Origin: Sphingomonas sanxanigenens DSM 19645 = NX02
GTDB taxonomy: Bacteria; Pseudomonadota; Alphaproteobacteria; Sphingomonadales; Sphingomonadaceae
Assembly (NCBI RefSeq): GCF_000512205.2
Contig: NZ_CP006644.1
Location: 4,044,501-4,108,500 of the forward strand
Direction: 5' to 3'
Length of the DNA stretch: 64,000 nucleotides
A program made the translations under genes and the position numbers. The notes under the pieces were generated by a model, which did not search any database, was not told where the DNA came from, and saw nothing but the letters and a program-made list of their open reading frames with translations. This document shows positions 34,781-42,425 of this stretch, piece by piece. Numbering within the stretch: position 1 is the first letter of the stretch; each line of letters starts with the position of its first letter.

Positions 34781-36268
34781 ATGTTTGCCTTGGAGAGTTA
34801 CGCGGCCGTTCGGCGTTTTGTGTTCGTGGAAGGTCACAGCCGCCGGGAGGCGGCGAAGGCGTTCGGTCTGAGCCGGGACACGGTGGCGAAGATGTGCGCG
34901 TTCTCGCTGCCGCCGGGCTACCGGCGCACGAAGCCGCCGGAGAAGCCGAAGCTAGGTCCGCTGTTGCCGGTCATCGACGCTATCCTGCGCGAGGATCGCC
35001 TGTCGCCGGCCAAGCAGCAGCACACCGCCAAGCGGATCTTCGAGCGGCTGCGCGACGAGCATGGCTATGGCGGCGGCTACACGGTGGTGAAGGACTATGT
35101 CCGGCAGAGCCGCGCACGCAGCCGCGAGACGTTCGTGCCGCTGGCACACCCGCCGGGCCATGCCCAGGTCGACTTCGGCGAGGCGTGGGCAGAGATCGGC
35201 GGCATGCGGCAGAAGGTCCATTATTTCTGCATGGACCTGCCGCACTCAGATGCGTGTTTCGTGAAGGCCTATCCGCGCGAGACGACCGAGGCGTTCCTCG
35301 ACGGTCATGTTTCGGCCTTCGCCTTTTTCGGCGGCGTGCCGCTGTCCATCCTCTACGACAATCTGAAGATCGCGGTGGCGAGGATCTGCGGCGACGGCAA
35401 GCGCGAGCGCACGCGGGCCTTCACCGAGCTGGTCAGCCACTATTTGTTTGCCGACCGCTTCGGTCGTCCCGGCAAGGGCAACGACAAGGGGAAGGTCGAA
35501 GCGCTGGTGAAGCACGCCCGCGCGATGTTCATGGTGCCCATTCCGGTAGCGCGCAGCTTCGACGAGTTGAACGAGCGCCTGGCGAAGGATTGCCTGGCTC
35601 GACAGAACGGGCATGCCGGGCGCCATGCCGACACCATCGCCGAGCGCCTCGTCGCCGACCGGCAGGCCTTCCGGGCCTTGCCGGCGGTGCCGTTGGAGCC
35701 GTGCGAGAAGCGGTCGGCGCGCGTATCGTCGACCGCGCTGGTGCGCTATCGGACCAACGACTATTCGGTGCCAACCGTCTATGGCTTCCGCGACGTCCTG
35801 GTGAAGGGGTTCGTCGACGAGGTGGTCATCAGCATCGCCGGCGAGGAGATCGCCCGGCATCCGCGCAGCTATGGCGAGGGCGCATTCGTCGCCAACCCGC
35901 TGCATTATCTCGCGCTCATCGAGCAGAAGCCCGGCGCGCTCGACCAGGCGGCCGCCTTGCAGGGCTGGGATCTGCCCGAGATCTTCCAGCATCTGCGCCA
36001 CCTTCTGGAAGCTCGTATGGGCACCAAGGGGAAGCGCGAGTTCATCCAGGTGCTGCGGCTGCTCGAAGCCCTGCCGCTCGCCGTCGTCACCGACGCGGTG
36101 ACGCAGGCCGTGCAGCTCGGCGCCATCGGCTTCGACGCGGTGAAGCTCATCGCGCTGGCGCGTATCGAACGGCGACCGCCCCGTCTCGATCTGGCCGCCT
36201 ATCCGCACCTGCCCCGGACGGACGTGAAGACGACACGGGCGGCGGACTATGGGGTGCTGGCGGCATGA
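34781..36268 (+). CDS. istA: IS21-family transposase IstA
   Basis: This 495-residue DDE transposase has an N-terminal helix-turn-helix (SRREAAKAFGLSRDTVAKM) and an integrase-core domain with catalytic Asp near residue 132 (AQVDFGEAW), Asp near 194 (ILYDNLK) and Glu near 240 (KGKVEALVK). It cuts and joins the IS ends with help from the ATPase IstB. Length and motifs are complete, so it looks functional. The ATG at 34781 gives normal family length. Its TGA overlaps the istB start by 4 bases. Confidence 0.96.
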   Translation: MFALESYAAVRRFVFVEGHSRREAAKAFGLSRDTVAKMCAFSLPPGYRRTKPPEKPKLGPLLPVIDAILREDRLSPAKQQHTAKRIFERLRDEHGYGGGYTVVKDYVRQSRARSRETFVPLAHPPGHAQVDFGEAWAEIGGMRQKVHYFCMDLPHSDACFVKAYPRETTEAFLDGHVSAFAFFGGVPLSILYDNLKIAVARICGDGKRERTRAFTELVSHYLFADRFGRPGKGNDKGKVEALVKHARAMFMVPIPVARSFDELNERLAKDCLARQNGHAGRHADTIAERLVADRQAFRALPAVPLEPCEKRSARVSSTALVRYRTNDYSVPTVYGFRDVLVKGFVDEVVISIAGEEIARHPRSYGEGAFVANPLHYLALIEQKPGALDQAAALQGWDLPEIFQHLRHLLEARMGTKGKREFIQVLRLLEALPLAVVTDAVTQAVQLGAIGFDAVKLIALARIERRPPRLDLAAYPHLPRTDVKTTRAADYGVLAA

Positions 36269-37116
36269 CCGGCGACAAGATGCCGACCGGCACGACCGGC
36301 GGGACACCCCAGGTGCTGCTCGCCCACCACCTCAAGCAGCTCAAGCTGCCGACCGTGCTGCGCGAATATGAGAAGGTCGCGCGCGAATGCGCTCGCGACG
36401 GTGTCGACCACCCACGCTACCTGCTGCGCCTCATCGAGCTTGAGCTCATCGACAGGGAGCGGCGCACGGTCGAGCGGCGGATCCGCGCCGCCCGCTTCCC
36501 GGCGGTGAAGAGTCTCGACACCTTCGACTTCACAGCCATCCCCAGCCTCAACAAGATGCTGGTGCTCGAGCTCGCTCGCTCGGAGTATATCCTTCGGCGG
36601 GAGAACGTCATTGCGCTGGGCAACAGCGGCACGGGCAAGACGCACGTCGCTCTCGCGCTCGGCCTGGCTGCTTGCCAGAAGGGATTCACCGTCGCCTTCG
36701 CGACCGCCGCTTCGCTGGTCAACCAGCTGATGGAGGCGCGCGACGAGCGGCGCCTGCTCAAGCTCCAGCGGGAACTGGCGGCCGTGAAGCTGCTCATCGT
36801 CGACGAGCTCGGCTATGTGCCGCTGTCGGCGACTGGCGCCGAACTTCTCTTCGAGGTGCTGTCGCAGCGCTACGAGCGCGGCTCGACCATCATCACGTCG
36901 AACTTGCCGTTCGAGGACTGGACCCAGGTCCTCGCCTCAGAACGGCTTACCGGCGCGCTGCTCGACCGGCTCACCCACCACGTCTCCATCCTCACCATGA
37001 ACGGCGACAGCTACCGCCTCAAACAGTCCGCCGGCCGGCGATCAGCCAGAAGGGCGGAGCAAAACCAGGCCACCGTGTCGGCCGACCCGAACACCGGCGA
37101 GATCCCGTCGCCATAG
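36265..37116 (+). CDS. istB: IS21-family transposition helper ATPase IstB
   Basis: This 283-residue AAA+ ATPase is related to DnaC. It has Walker A GNSGTGKT (~residues 119-126), Walker B LLIVDELGY (~176-184), the sensor region STIITSNLPFEDW, and a C-terminal extension. IstB oligomerises on DNA and selects the target for IstA. It overlaps istA by 4 bases and is intact. A perfect 44-base palindrome begins 18 bases after its stop. Confidence 0.96.
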   Translation: MTGDKMPTGTTGGTPQVLLAHHLKQLKLPTVLREYEKVARECARDGVDHPRYLLRLIELELIDRERRTVERRIRAARFPAVKSLDTFDFTAIPSLNKMLVLELARSEYILRRENVIALGNSGTGKTHVALALGLAACQKGFTVAFATAASLVNQLMEARDERRLLKLQRELAAVKLLIVDELGYVPLSATGAELLFEVLSQRYERGSTIITSNLPFEDWTQVLASERLTGALLDRLTHHVSILTMNGDSYRLKQSAGRRSARRAEQNQATVSADPNTGEIPSP

Positions 37117-37134
37117 CCGGGAGAAAACGGTCGC

Positions 37135-37178
37135 GACGATATGGAAAGGGCCCCGATCGGGGCCCTTTCCATATCGTC
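37135..37178. terminator. Perfect 44-bp palindrome after istB, probable terminator
   Basis: GACGATATGGAAAGGGCCCC and the two central bases GA are followed by their exact inverted copy, with no loop and no mismatch over 44 bases. A GGGCCCC core this strong would form a very stable hairpin in RNA and could stop transcription in both directions or block read-through into the element. Confidence 0.7.
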
Positions 37179-37190
37179 ATCACGCCTCGA

Positions 37191-37245
37191 CCGCTGGCCT
37201 GCTTTTACTCCGCCCCGCTGGCCGGGTTTTGCTCCGCCGTTGACA
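37191..37245. repeat. IS21 right terminal repeats (two copies)
   Basis: On the reverse strand the end reads TGTCAACGGCGGAGCAAAAC and carries two copies of a ~23-base unit, GGCGGAGCAAAACCCGGCCA (37215-37238) and GGCGGAGTAAAAGCAGGCCA (37191-37214). This is the mirror of the left-end arrangement. Confidence 0.7.
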
Positions 37246-37278
37246 CTCAAGCTCGGCGATGATGCGGGCGATCAGCAT
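37246..37278 (-). pseudogene. 5' end of a phage gene cut by the IS21 element
   Basis: Leftward, GGAGG followed by five bases and an ATG at 37278 opens MLIARIIAELE, and the IS right end begins at the next base (37245). The start overlaps the stop of the preceding phage gene by 7 bases, as is normal in this operon. The rest of the gene is not recognisable on the far side of the element. Confidence 0.6.
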
Positions 37279-37553
37279 GACGCACCTCCCGCCAACCGCC
37301 TAAGATCATCCAGCACCGGTTGCAGGTGCGCGGCTTCTAGTGTGCCGCCCGACCAATCCACGATCTCGGAAAGGATAATTTCGAGCTTGGTGTGAACGTC
37401 ACTGAATGTCGCTGCCGGCACTTGCTGCAGCGCCGTGAACCGGCTCATCACAACCTGATCCGCTGCCTCCGCAGCGACTTCGCCGCGGGACGCTCGATAG
37501 GCAGCTTTCGCGTCGCGGTATGAGGCCAGCGCCTTACGGAACTCTCCCATCAT
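37272..37553 (-). CDS. Phage hypothetical protein (93 aa)
   Basis: The product is helical and soluble, with YRDAKAAYRASRGEVAAEA and DVHTKLEIILSEIVDW segments and no recognised domain. There are two adjacent ATGs (37553 and 37550); the second has better spacing (5 bases) from GGAGG. The start overlaps the stop of the preceding gene, so it is the third gene of a coupled leftward operon beginning at 38823. Function unknown; related short proteins recur in sphingomonad prophages beside the repressor. Confidence 0.6.
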   Translation of the reverse strand: MMGEFRKALASYRDAKAAYRASRGEVAAEAADQVVMSRFTALQQVPAATFSDVHTKLEIILSEIVDWSGGTLEAAHLQPVLDDLRRLAGGASC

Positions 37554-38203
37554 GCCCTCCCGGCCGCAGCGAGGCGGGCGATGTCGGCAGTGATCGCCTG
37601 GGCGGTGAACCCCAGTTCAAAGCCTTCCGTCTCGTTGATGATCGCCATCTTTTCGTTGAGTTCGGCGATCGTCGTAACGGGGTGAAGAATGGCTGCTTCC
37701 AACGCTTCGCACTCGGTATCGCAAAGGACGCCGGATTGAGCGTCGATAGCGTCCAGCCCGTGCCGTTCGTGGAAGGCGTGCCGCTTCGCGTCGCGCAGGT
37801 CAGCCTGCGCCACAAAGGTCAGCATGTCGTCTCGCCAACTTTCGTTGAGACGGAGGCCCTTCCGCACCGACGCGCTATCAGGCGAACGTCCGTCATCCAG
37901 TGGCGCGCTGAAAGATCGGGCGAACTTCACATCGGCGGCATCTCGTGTCGAGAGTATGCACCGGCCGCCCATCGCATCATAAGCCATGGTGTGATGCGGG
38001 ATCGCCGCGACATCCCGGTCGTAGGCCCGCAGCGCTGGCTTATAGATATCGCGCTCGAATGACTTTCGGTCGGCTTCCGCCTTACGATAGGCGGCGAGTA
38101 TTTTCGCCCATCCTGATGCCCGCGCGGTAGTGGCGGCAGCCGGAAGAGCTGCGGCGGGCGCGAGCGCGATTGCGCCGAGAACGGCGCGTCGTGTGGCGCT
38201 CAT
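37550..38203 (-). CDS. Phage hypothetical protein with exported-looking N-terminus (217 aa)
   Basis: The protein begins MSATRRAVLGAIALAPAAAL, a twin-arginine-like or Sec-like signal with an alanine-rich h-region, so it may be exported. The mature part is mostly helical and charged (WAKILAAYRKAEADRKSFERD, DRDVAAIPHHTMAYDAMGG) with Cys residues in GGRCIL and GVLCDTECEAL. No known domain was recognised. It overlaps both neighbours by 4 bases. Its place in the leftward operon beside the repressor suggests expression in the lysogen and a possible role in host conversion; that is inference. Confidence 0.65.
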   Translation of the reverse strand: MSATRRAVLGAIALAPAAALPAAATTARASGWAKILAAYRKAEADRKSFERDIYKPALRAYDRDVAAIPHHTMAYDAMGGRCILSTRDAADVKFARSFSAPLDDGRSPDSASVRKGLRLNESWRDDMLTFVAQADLRDAKRHAFHERHGLDAIDAQSGVLCDTECEALEAAILHPVTTIAELNEKMAIINETEGFELGFTAQAITADIARLAAAGRA

Positions 38204-38823
38204 TGGCTTGCCTCCGCAGCATCCGACCTGTCGTCTTCGGCAAGGGCGTGCGACACGAGGTCCAGTCCGGCGGTGATCAGAAGGCTGCACTGCAGAGAGC
38301 ATTCTTGCTGCGTCGCGGCTTCAAGGACGGCGCCAACCTGCTGGAGGGCGACGCGCAACTCGCCATGCTGCCACATGAAGGAGGGCTCGCGCGCCGTCGC
38401 GGCCTCTTGCGGCCCATCGCGCCCCGTCAGGAACAGTTGCGCCTCGTCGAAGAGCGCGCGGATGTCGCCGTCATTGACATCGCTTCTGTCCCAGCGGTGG
38501 CCGTCGACCGTCATGAAAGCGGTCAGCAGCTTGCGGATCATCTGTTCCGGTGTGGATGCCGGGACGGCTAGGAGAGTGCGCCCGGCAGCTATTTCGATCT
38601 GCGTGGCAAGTTCGGCCGCGTCGTCGTTCGGAGCAGTGTCCACTGCGCGGAGCGCGGCGGCCATCGCAGCTGTGGTGGCCTCCCACGCGCCGCCCGTATC
38701 CGGCCTGATCCGGTCTGCCGCTGCCTTCAGGTTGTCGTAGGCGCGGATGCGCGGCGCACCGGCGTTGATGGTCTCGAAGCCGGCGCGGGCGCGGCTTGCA
38801 GTATCTGAGCTGTCACCAGCCAT
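38200..38823 (-). CDS. Phage hypothetical protein (207 aa), first gene of leftward operon
   Basis: The product is soluble, alanine-rich and helical, with an acidic N-terminus and no recognised domain. The start at ATG 38823 is supported by GGGGAG 7 bases upstream; the ATG at 38829 is too close to that site. It is first in a three-gene coupled operon and lies downstream of two palindromes (38936-38989) that match the repressor's own operator, so the lysogenic repressor probably controls it. Function unknown. Confidence 0.65.
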   Translation of the reverse strand: MAGDSSDTASRARAGFETINAGAPRIRAYDNLKAAADRIRPDTGGAWEATTAAMAAALRAVDTAPNDDAAELATQIEIAAGRTLLAVPASTPEQMIRKLLTAFMTVDGHRWDRSDVNDGDIRALFDEAQLFLTGRDGPQEAATAREPSFMWQHGELRVALQQVGAVLEAATQQECSLQCSLLITAGLDLVSHALAEDDRSDAAEASQ

Positions 38824-38935
38824 GCACATTCTCCCCAGCGTGGACAGGGAGATCTGCGGAGGCTGCCGTGGCTAGCGCGCTTTACTTCCCTGCGCGTCGG
38901 GGTCTGCGCTTCCGGCTCACCCGACAGGGAGCTGA

Positions 38936-38989
38936 GTAGCCCATATGGCTACAAACGGTCAAACGCTTTCTGTAGGCATATCGGCTACA
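38936..38989. promoter_or_regulatory. Two palindromic operators upstream of the leftward phage operon
   Basis: GTAGCC-CATAT-GGCTAC lies at 38936-38952, and the imperfect TGTAGGCATATCGGCTACA lies at 38971-38989. Both share the GTAGCC/GGCTAC arms of the site at 39590-39605 and lie just after the repressor's 3' end, in front of the gene starting at 38823. Confidence 0.65.
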
Positions 38990-39562
38990 TCACACTTCGT
39001 TCATGAACATGAAGATCCTGCCGACAACCTGGAAAGGCTCAGCGCCAAGTAACATCGGTTTGTGATCGGGGTTGGCCGAGTCCGGTTCCAAGCGTGGCGG
39101 ATTGTTGCGGAACCGCTTTGCGGTTGCTTCGCCCTCACCGGTGCGAACCGCGTAAATCTTGCCGTCGAACAAAGCGATATCGTCCGGATCGATCAGCACA
39201 ATTGCGCCGGGACCAAAGACGCGATCCATGCTGTCGCCCGAAACCCGAAGCGCGAACGCGTTTGGCCCGCCGCCCACAGCGGGCACCATCCCCATTGGGT
39301 CTTCCACCGCCAGACGCAGCGGCCCGGCGGGAATGCTGCCGATGAGCGGAACCATTCGCAACTGAGGCTTGACCGGTGCTTCGATCAATTCAGTGGGCGT
39401 AACCTCGAGCGCAGACGCGATGCGTTCCATCCATTCAAGGGACAGCCGCCTTTCGCTGCGTTCGATCTTGGCGAGAGTGGTGAAGTGCACCCCCATCTTG
39501 TCGGCCAGATCCCGCATCGTCAGGCCCTTGGCGTTGCGAATTTCGCGGATTCTGTTCGGCAT
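38990..39562 (-). CDS. LexA/CI-like phage repressor (HTH plus S24 peptidase)
   Basis: This 190-residue repressor has an N-terminal helix-turn-helix (about residues 16-37, TMRDLADKMGVHFTTLAKIE) and a C-terminal S24 self-cleavage domain with Ser111 in SGDSMD, Lys149 in EATAKRF and a likely Ala79-Gly80 cleavage site. It would hold the prophage in lysogeny and be inactivated by RecA after DNA damage. ATG 39562 was chosen because GGAG lies 6 bases upstream. It diverges from the Cro-like gene over a 115-base operator region. Confidence 0.92.
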   Translation of the reverse strand: MPNRIREIRNAKGLTMRDLADKMGVHFTTLAKIERSERRLSLEWMERIASALEVTPTELIEAPVKPQLRMVPLIGSIPAGPLRLAVEDPMGMVPAVGGGPNAFALRVSGDSMDRVFGPGAIVLIDPDDIALFDGKIYAVRTGEGEATAKRFRNNPPRLEPDSANPDHKPMLLGAEPFQVVGRIFMFMNEV

Positions 39563-39589
39563 TGCTCGCTCCATTGTGCTGTGCAACAT

Positions 39590-39669
39590 GTAGCCATTTG
39601 GCTACGCTTCGGCTAGGGGATTTCGTTATGGCGACACCCCCCTTTGCAAATGTCGCCATGATGGCTACA
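39590..39669. promoter_or_regulatory. Repressor/Cro operator region
   Basis: A perfect palindrome GTAGCCA-TT-TGGCTAC lies at 39590-39605. A looser inverted pair, ATGGCGACA (39628-39636) and TGTCGCCAT (39651-39659), follows. A half-site ATGGCTACA lies at 39661-39669, just before the Cro-like start. The arrangement is that of a divergent repressor/Cro switch. Confidence 0.7.
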
Positions 39670-39677
39670 AAGAAGGC

Positions 39678-39911
39678 ATGAAGCTTTCCGACTATCTGGC
39701 AGCGAACTCCATCTCTTACGCGGAGTTCGCCCGCAAAATCGGCGCTCAGCACCGGCGGACGGTTGAGCGGTATGCAAAGGGCGCTCGCATCCCGATTGGG
39801 AAGATGATGGCGGCCATTGCAATCGCGACCGGCGGGCAGGTGCAACCTAACGACTTCTTCGCGCCGCCGGATCCTGGCGGCGCTGAGGACGCCACCGCTG
39901 AGGCAGCGTAA
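39678..39911 (+). CDS. Cro-like phage regulator (77 aa)
   Basis: The small protein is a helix-turn-helix domain (KLSDYLAANSISYAEFARKIG ... RTVERYAKGARIP) followed by a short acidic tail, the usual form of a Cro-like antirepressor. It lies opposite the LexA-like repressor across shared operators and is the first gene of the rightward early operon, with primase following at once. It probably represses the repressor promoter during lytic growth. Confidence 0.8.
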   Translation: MKLSDYLAANSISYAEFARKIGAQHRRTVERYAKGARIPIGKMMAAIAIATGGQVQPNDFFAPPDPGGAEDATAEAA

Positions 39912-39912
39912 C

Positions 39913-40950
39913 TTGGCGCGGGGGCGGCACGGGCAGGACGACGCCGAGTTCCGGCGGCGGGTCGACGCGGCGCGCGGGCGGGTTGCGCTATCGGATGTAG
40001 CTGGGCGCTATACAAAGCTGACCCGCTTCGGTCGGGAACTGGGCGGGCTTTGCCCATTCCACAAAGAGAAGTCACCGTCGTTTCGCGTCAACGATGCGAA
40101 GGCCACCTATTATTGCTTCGGCTGTGGGGCGTTCGGCGATGTCATCAAGTTCCTCGTCAAGAAAGCCGGGCTGTCGTTCATGGACGCGCTGCGCGACATC
40201 GAAGGCGGCACGTATGCCGAGGTCGACCCCGCCGAGCGGGCGCGCCGCACTGAAGAGGACGCCGCCGATCGCGAAGCTGCCATCGCTGAGGCGCGTCGGA
40301 TCTGGGATGATGCGTCGGAGGCGGCCGACTCGCCCGCCGAGGTCTACGCGCGCAGCCGCGGCATCATCATGCCGCTGCCACCGTCGATCCGCTTCACGCG
40401 GGTCTACGCCTGGATCGATCGGGAGAACGGCGAGGTCGGCCCTGACCTTCCCGCGCTGATCGGCGCGGTCACGGACGGCAATGGCGAGGTCATTGGTCTC
40501 CAACGCATCTTTCTCGCCAAGGGCGGGCACGCCAAGGCCAGCATGAGGAAGCCGAAGAAATCGCTCGGGCGTATTCGGGGCGGTGCGCTGCGGCTGGATC
40601 ATGCCATTGTTCGTGACGCATGGGCCAACGAAGGCGTCGGCCTGCTGCCGCCAGACGATCCCCGTAGCGAGGTCATCATCACTGAAGGGCCGGAGGATGG
40701 CCTGTCGCTGGCGCAGGAGATGCCGGCTCGACGCGTCTGGGTCGCGCTCGGCACTGCCATGATGCCCGAGGTGCAGTTCCCGCCTGAGGTCCGCTCGATC
40801 GTCATTGCCGGCCAGAATGACAAGGCCGGGCACGATGCGGTGAAGAAGGCTGGCGAGGCATTGGCCGAACGCGGCTTCGGGGTGCGCACGATGTTCCCGG
40901 CCCCTGAGTTCAAGGACTGGAACGACCAGTTGCGGGGTATCCGCAAATGA
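39913..40950 (+). CDS. Phage DNA primase (zinc finger plus Toprim)
   Basis: This 345-residue primase-like protein has an N-terminal CHC2-type zinc finger (CPFHKEKSPSF near residue 47 with YYCFGCG near 69) and a Toprim domain with the acidic motif ITEGPEDGLSLAQ near residue 257. It would make RNA primers for phage replication with the helicase encoded next. The TTG at 39913 was chosen: GAGG lies 9 bases upstream, and any earlier start would run back through the Cro-like gene in another frame. It overlaps the helicase start by 4 bases. Confidence 0.9.
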   Translation: MARGRHGQDDAEFRRRVDAARGRVALSDVAGRYTKLTRFGRELGGLCPFHKEKSPSFRVNDAKATYYCFGCGAFGDVIKFLVKKAGLSFMDALRDIEGGTYAEVDPAERARRTEEDAADREAAIAEARRIWDDASEAADSPAEVYARSRGIIMPLPPSIRFTRVYAWIDRENGEVGPDLPALIGAVTDGNGEVIGLQRIFLAKGGHAKASMRKPKKSLGRIRGGALRLDHAIVRDAWANEGVGLLPPDDPRSEVIITEGPEDGLSLAQEMPARRVWVALGTAMMPEVQFPPEVRSIVIAGQNDKAGHDAVKKAGEALAERGFGVRTMFPAPEFKDWNDQLRGIRK

Positions 40951-42425
40951 GCGGGGCCTTTGATGAAGAGATGGGGGGCGCCCTGCCGATCGAGCCGCTG
41001 GCAACGTCGGCTATTCGCGCGCTGTGCAACCCCGAGGCCGAGCTCTACCTGATCGAGGAACTGATTGCCGACAACAAGCTGATCGAACAGGCGGCAGACG
41101 AGGTAAGAGCGGTGGACTTCTCAGCCGCGCTTCACGCCCGGATCTTCACGCGAATGATTGCGGAACATGCCTCCGGCCGCCGGGTCGAAGCGATCACGCT
41201 CGAACCCTTCTTTCGTGAGGATGAGGATTGGATCAGCGGCAAGATGTTCGGCCGGCTGTCTGGCGCCGATATCAACGCATCGCGGGATCGATCCCGGATC
41301 CGTGGCTATGTCGACCACCTCGTCGAACTGTCGAAGCGTCGGCGGCTGGTCGCTGGCCTCCAAGATGCCATCGCATCTGCGCGCACGATCGAAGTGCCGC
41401 TGCTCGAACTGGCGACCCACATCGACGAAGCAGTTGCCGTCATCACCGAGGCGGAGCAAACCGAGGAGCATGGCACGCTCGGCGAGTATGCCGCCCAGGT
41501 CATCGCTGATTGGGGTAAACCGATCCACGGCGTGCGCAGCGGCCTGATCAAGTCGCTCGACGATGTCACTGGAACACTGGAGACCAGCGACACTGTAGTC
41601 GTGGCCGGCGGGACCGGCATGGGCAAGACGGCGTTCGCCAGCAGCTACGCGATCGGCGTCGCGCAGGTCGGCCAAGGCGTGCTCATGATCAGTCAGGAGA
41701 TGACCGGCGTGCAGCTCGCCCGGCGTGCCATCGCTGACGCCTCTACCCTGATCGGCCAGGCGGTCGATCATCGCGGGATCCGCAACCAGTCGCTCGATGG
41801 CGAGCACATGATGCGCATGACGCGCACCGCGGAGAAGCTGAGCGAACTGCCGATCGAGGTCGTTCCCGCCGCGGGTATGACCGTGGACAAGCTGCGCCGC
41901 GTGATCCGCCGGCAACGCCGCCGGTTCCAAGCGAAGGGCACAGAGTTGATGCTCGTCGTAGTCGACTATCTCCAGCTCATGCAGCCGTCGCGCGCGGGAA
42001 TGTCAGCCTACGAATCCGCGACCGAGATCAGCAAGGGCCTAAAGCTGCTGGCAGGTTCAGAGAACGTCGTGATGATGGCGCTCTCGCAGTTGAACCGCAA
42101 CATGCACAAGCGGGCATCGCACAAGCCGGAACTGGCGGATCTGCGCGACAGCGGCCAGATCGAGCAGGACGCATCGACCATCATCCTGCTGCATCGCGAA
42201 GAGCAATTCGTGAGGAACGAGGAGCCCAAGACGAAGCCTCGGGACAGCCTCGAATACACGGACTGGGAGACACAGTTGCGCGCCTGCCTCGGCCGCATCG
42301 AGTTCATCGTTCCGAAGTCGCGCCACGGCACGACCGGCAAGGCGCTGGGCTGGTTCTTCGGCAAATATCAGGCCGTCCGCGGCAACGAGCATGATCCTTC
42401 TGACTATGGTGGCTTCTATGTCTGA
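40947..42425 (+). CDS. DnaB-like replicative helicase
   Basis: This 492-residue helicase has a DnaB N-terminal helical domain (about residues 15-115) and a RecA-like core with Walker A GGTGMGKT (~222-229), Walker B LVVVDYLQLM (~335-344) and the later DLRDSGQIEQDAS region typical of DnaB. It would unwind the phage replication fork. It is coupled to the primase by a 4-base overlap, and the next gene starts inside its last codons. Confidence 0.93.
   Translation: MSGAFDEEMGGALPIEPLATSAIRALCNPEAELYLIEELIADNKLIEQAADEVRAVDFSAALHARIFTRMIAEHASGRRVEAITLEPFFREDEDWISGKMFGRLSGADINASRDRSRIRGYVDHLVELSKRRRLVAGLQDAIASARTIEVPLLELATHIDEAVAVITEAEQTEEHGTLGEYAAQVIADWGKPIHGVRSGLIKSLDDVTGTLETSDTVVVAGGTGMGKTAFASSYAIGVAQVGQGVLMISQEMTGVQLARRAIADASTLIGQAVDHRGIRNQSLDGEHMMRMTRTAEKLSELPIEVVPAAGMTVDKLRRVIRRQRRRFQAKGTELMLVVVDYLQLMQPSRAGMSAYESATEISKGLKLLAGSENVVMMALSQLNRNMHKRASHKPELADLRDSGQIEQDASTIILLHREEQFVRNEEPKTKPRDSLEYTDWETQLRACLGRIEFIVPKSRHGTTGKALGWFFGKYQAVRGNEHDPSDYGGFYV

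Larger units (their letters stand above)
34676..37245 (+). mobile_element. IS21-family insertion sequence (~2.57 kb)
   Basis: The element carries istA and istB with the family's 4-base overlap. Its ends begin TGT: the left end TGTGTAGGGCGG (34676) and the inverted right end TGTCAACGGCGG (37245) match at about 23 of 31 positions, including CAAACCCGGCCA-like blocks. Each end holds a second internal copy of this block, as IS21 elements do for transposase binding. The flanks (CCTGCC on the left, CTCAAG on the right) do not match, so there is no visible target duplication. Confidence 0.9.

Noticed and set aside
34670-37251. Target-site duplication of the IS21 element
   Set aside because: The left flank CCTGCC and right flank CTCAAG do not match, even when the ends are shifted by a few bases.
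39817-39912. Longer primase start at 39817
   Set aside because: It overlaps the Cro-like gene in another frame and lacks conserved sequence; TTG 39913 with GAGG upstream is better.
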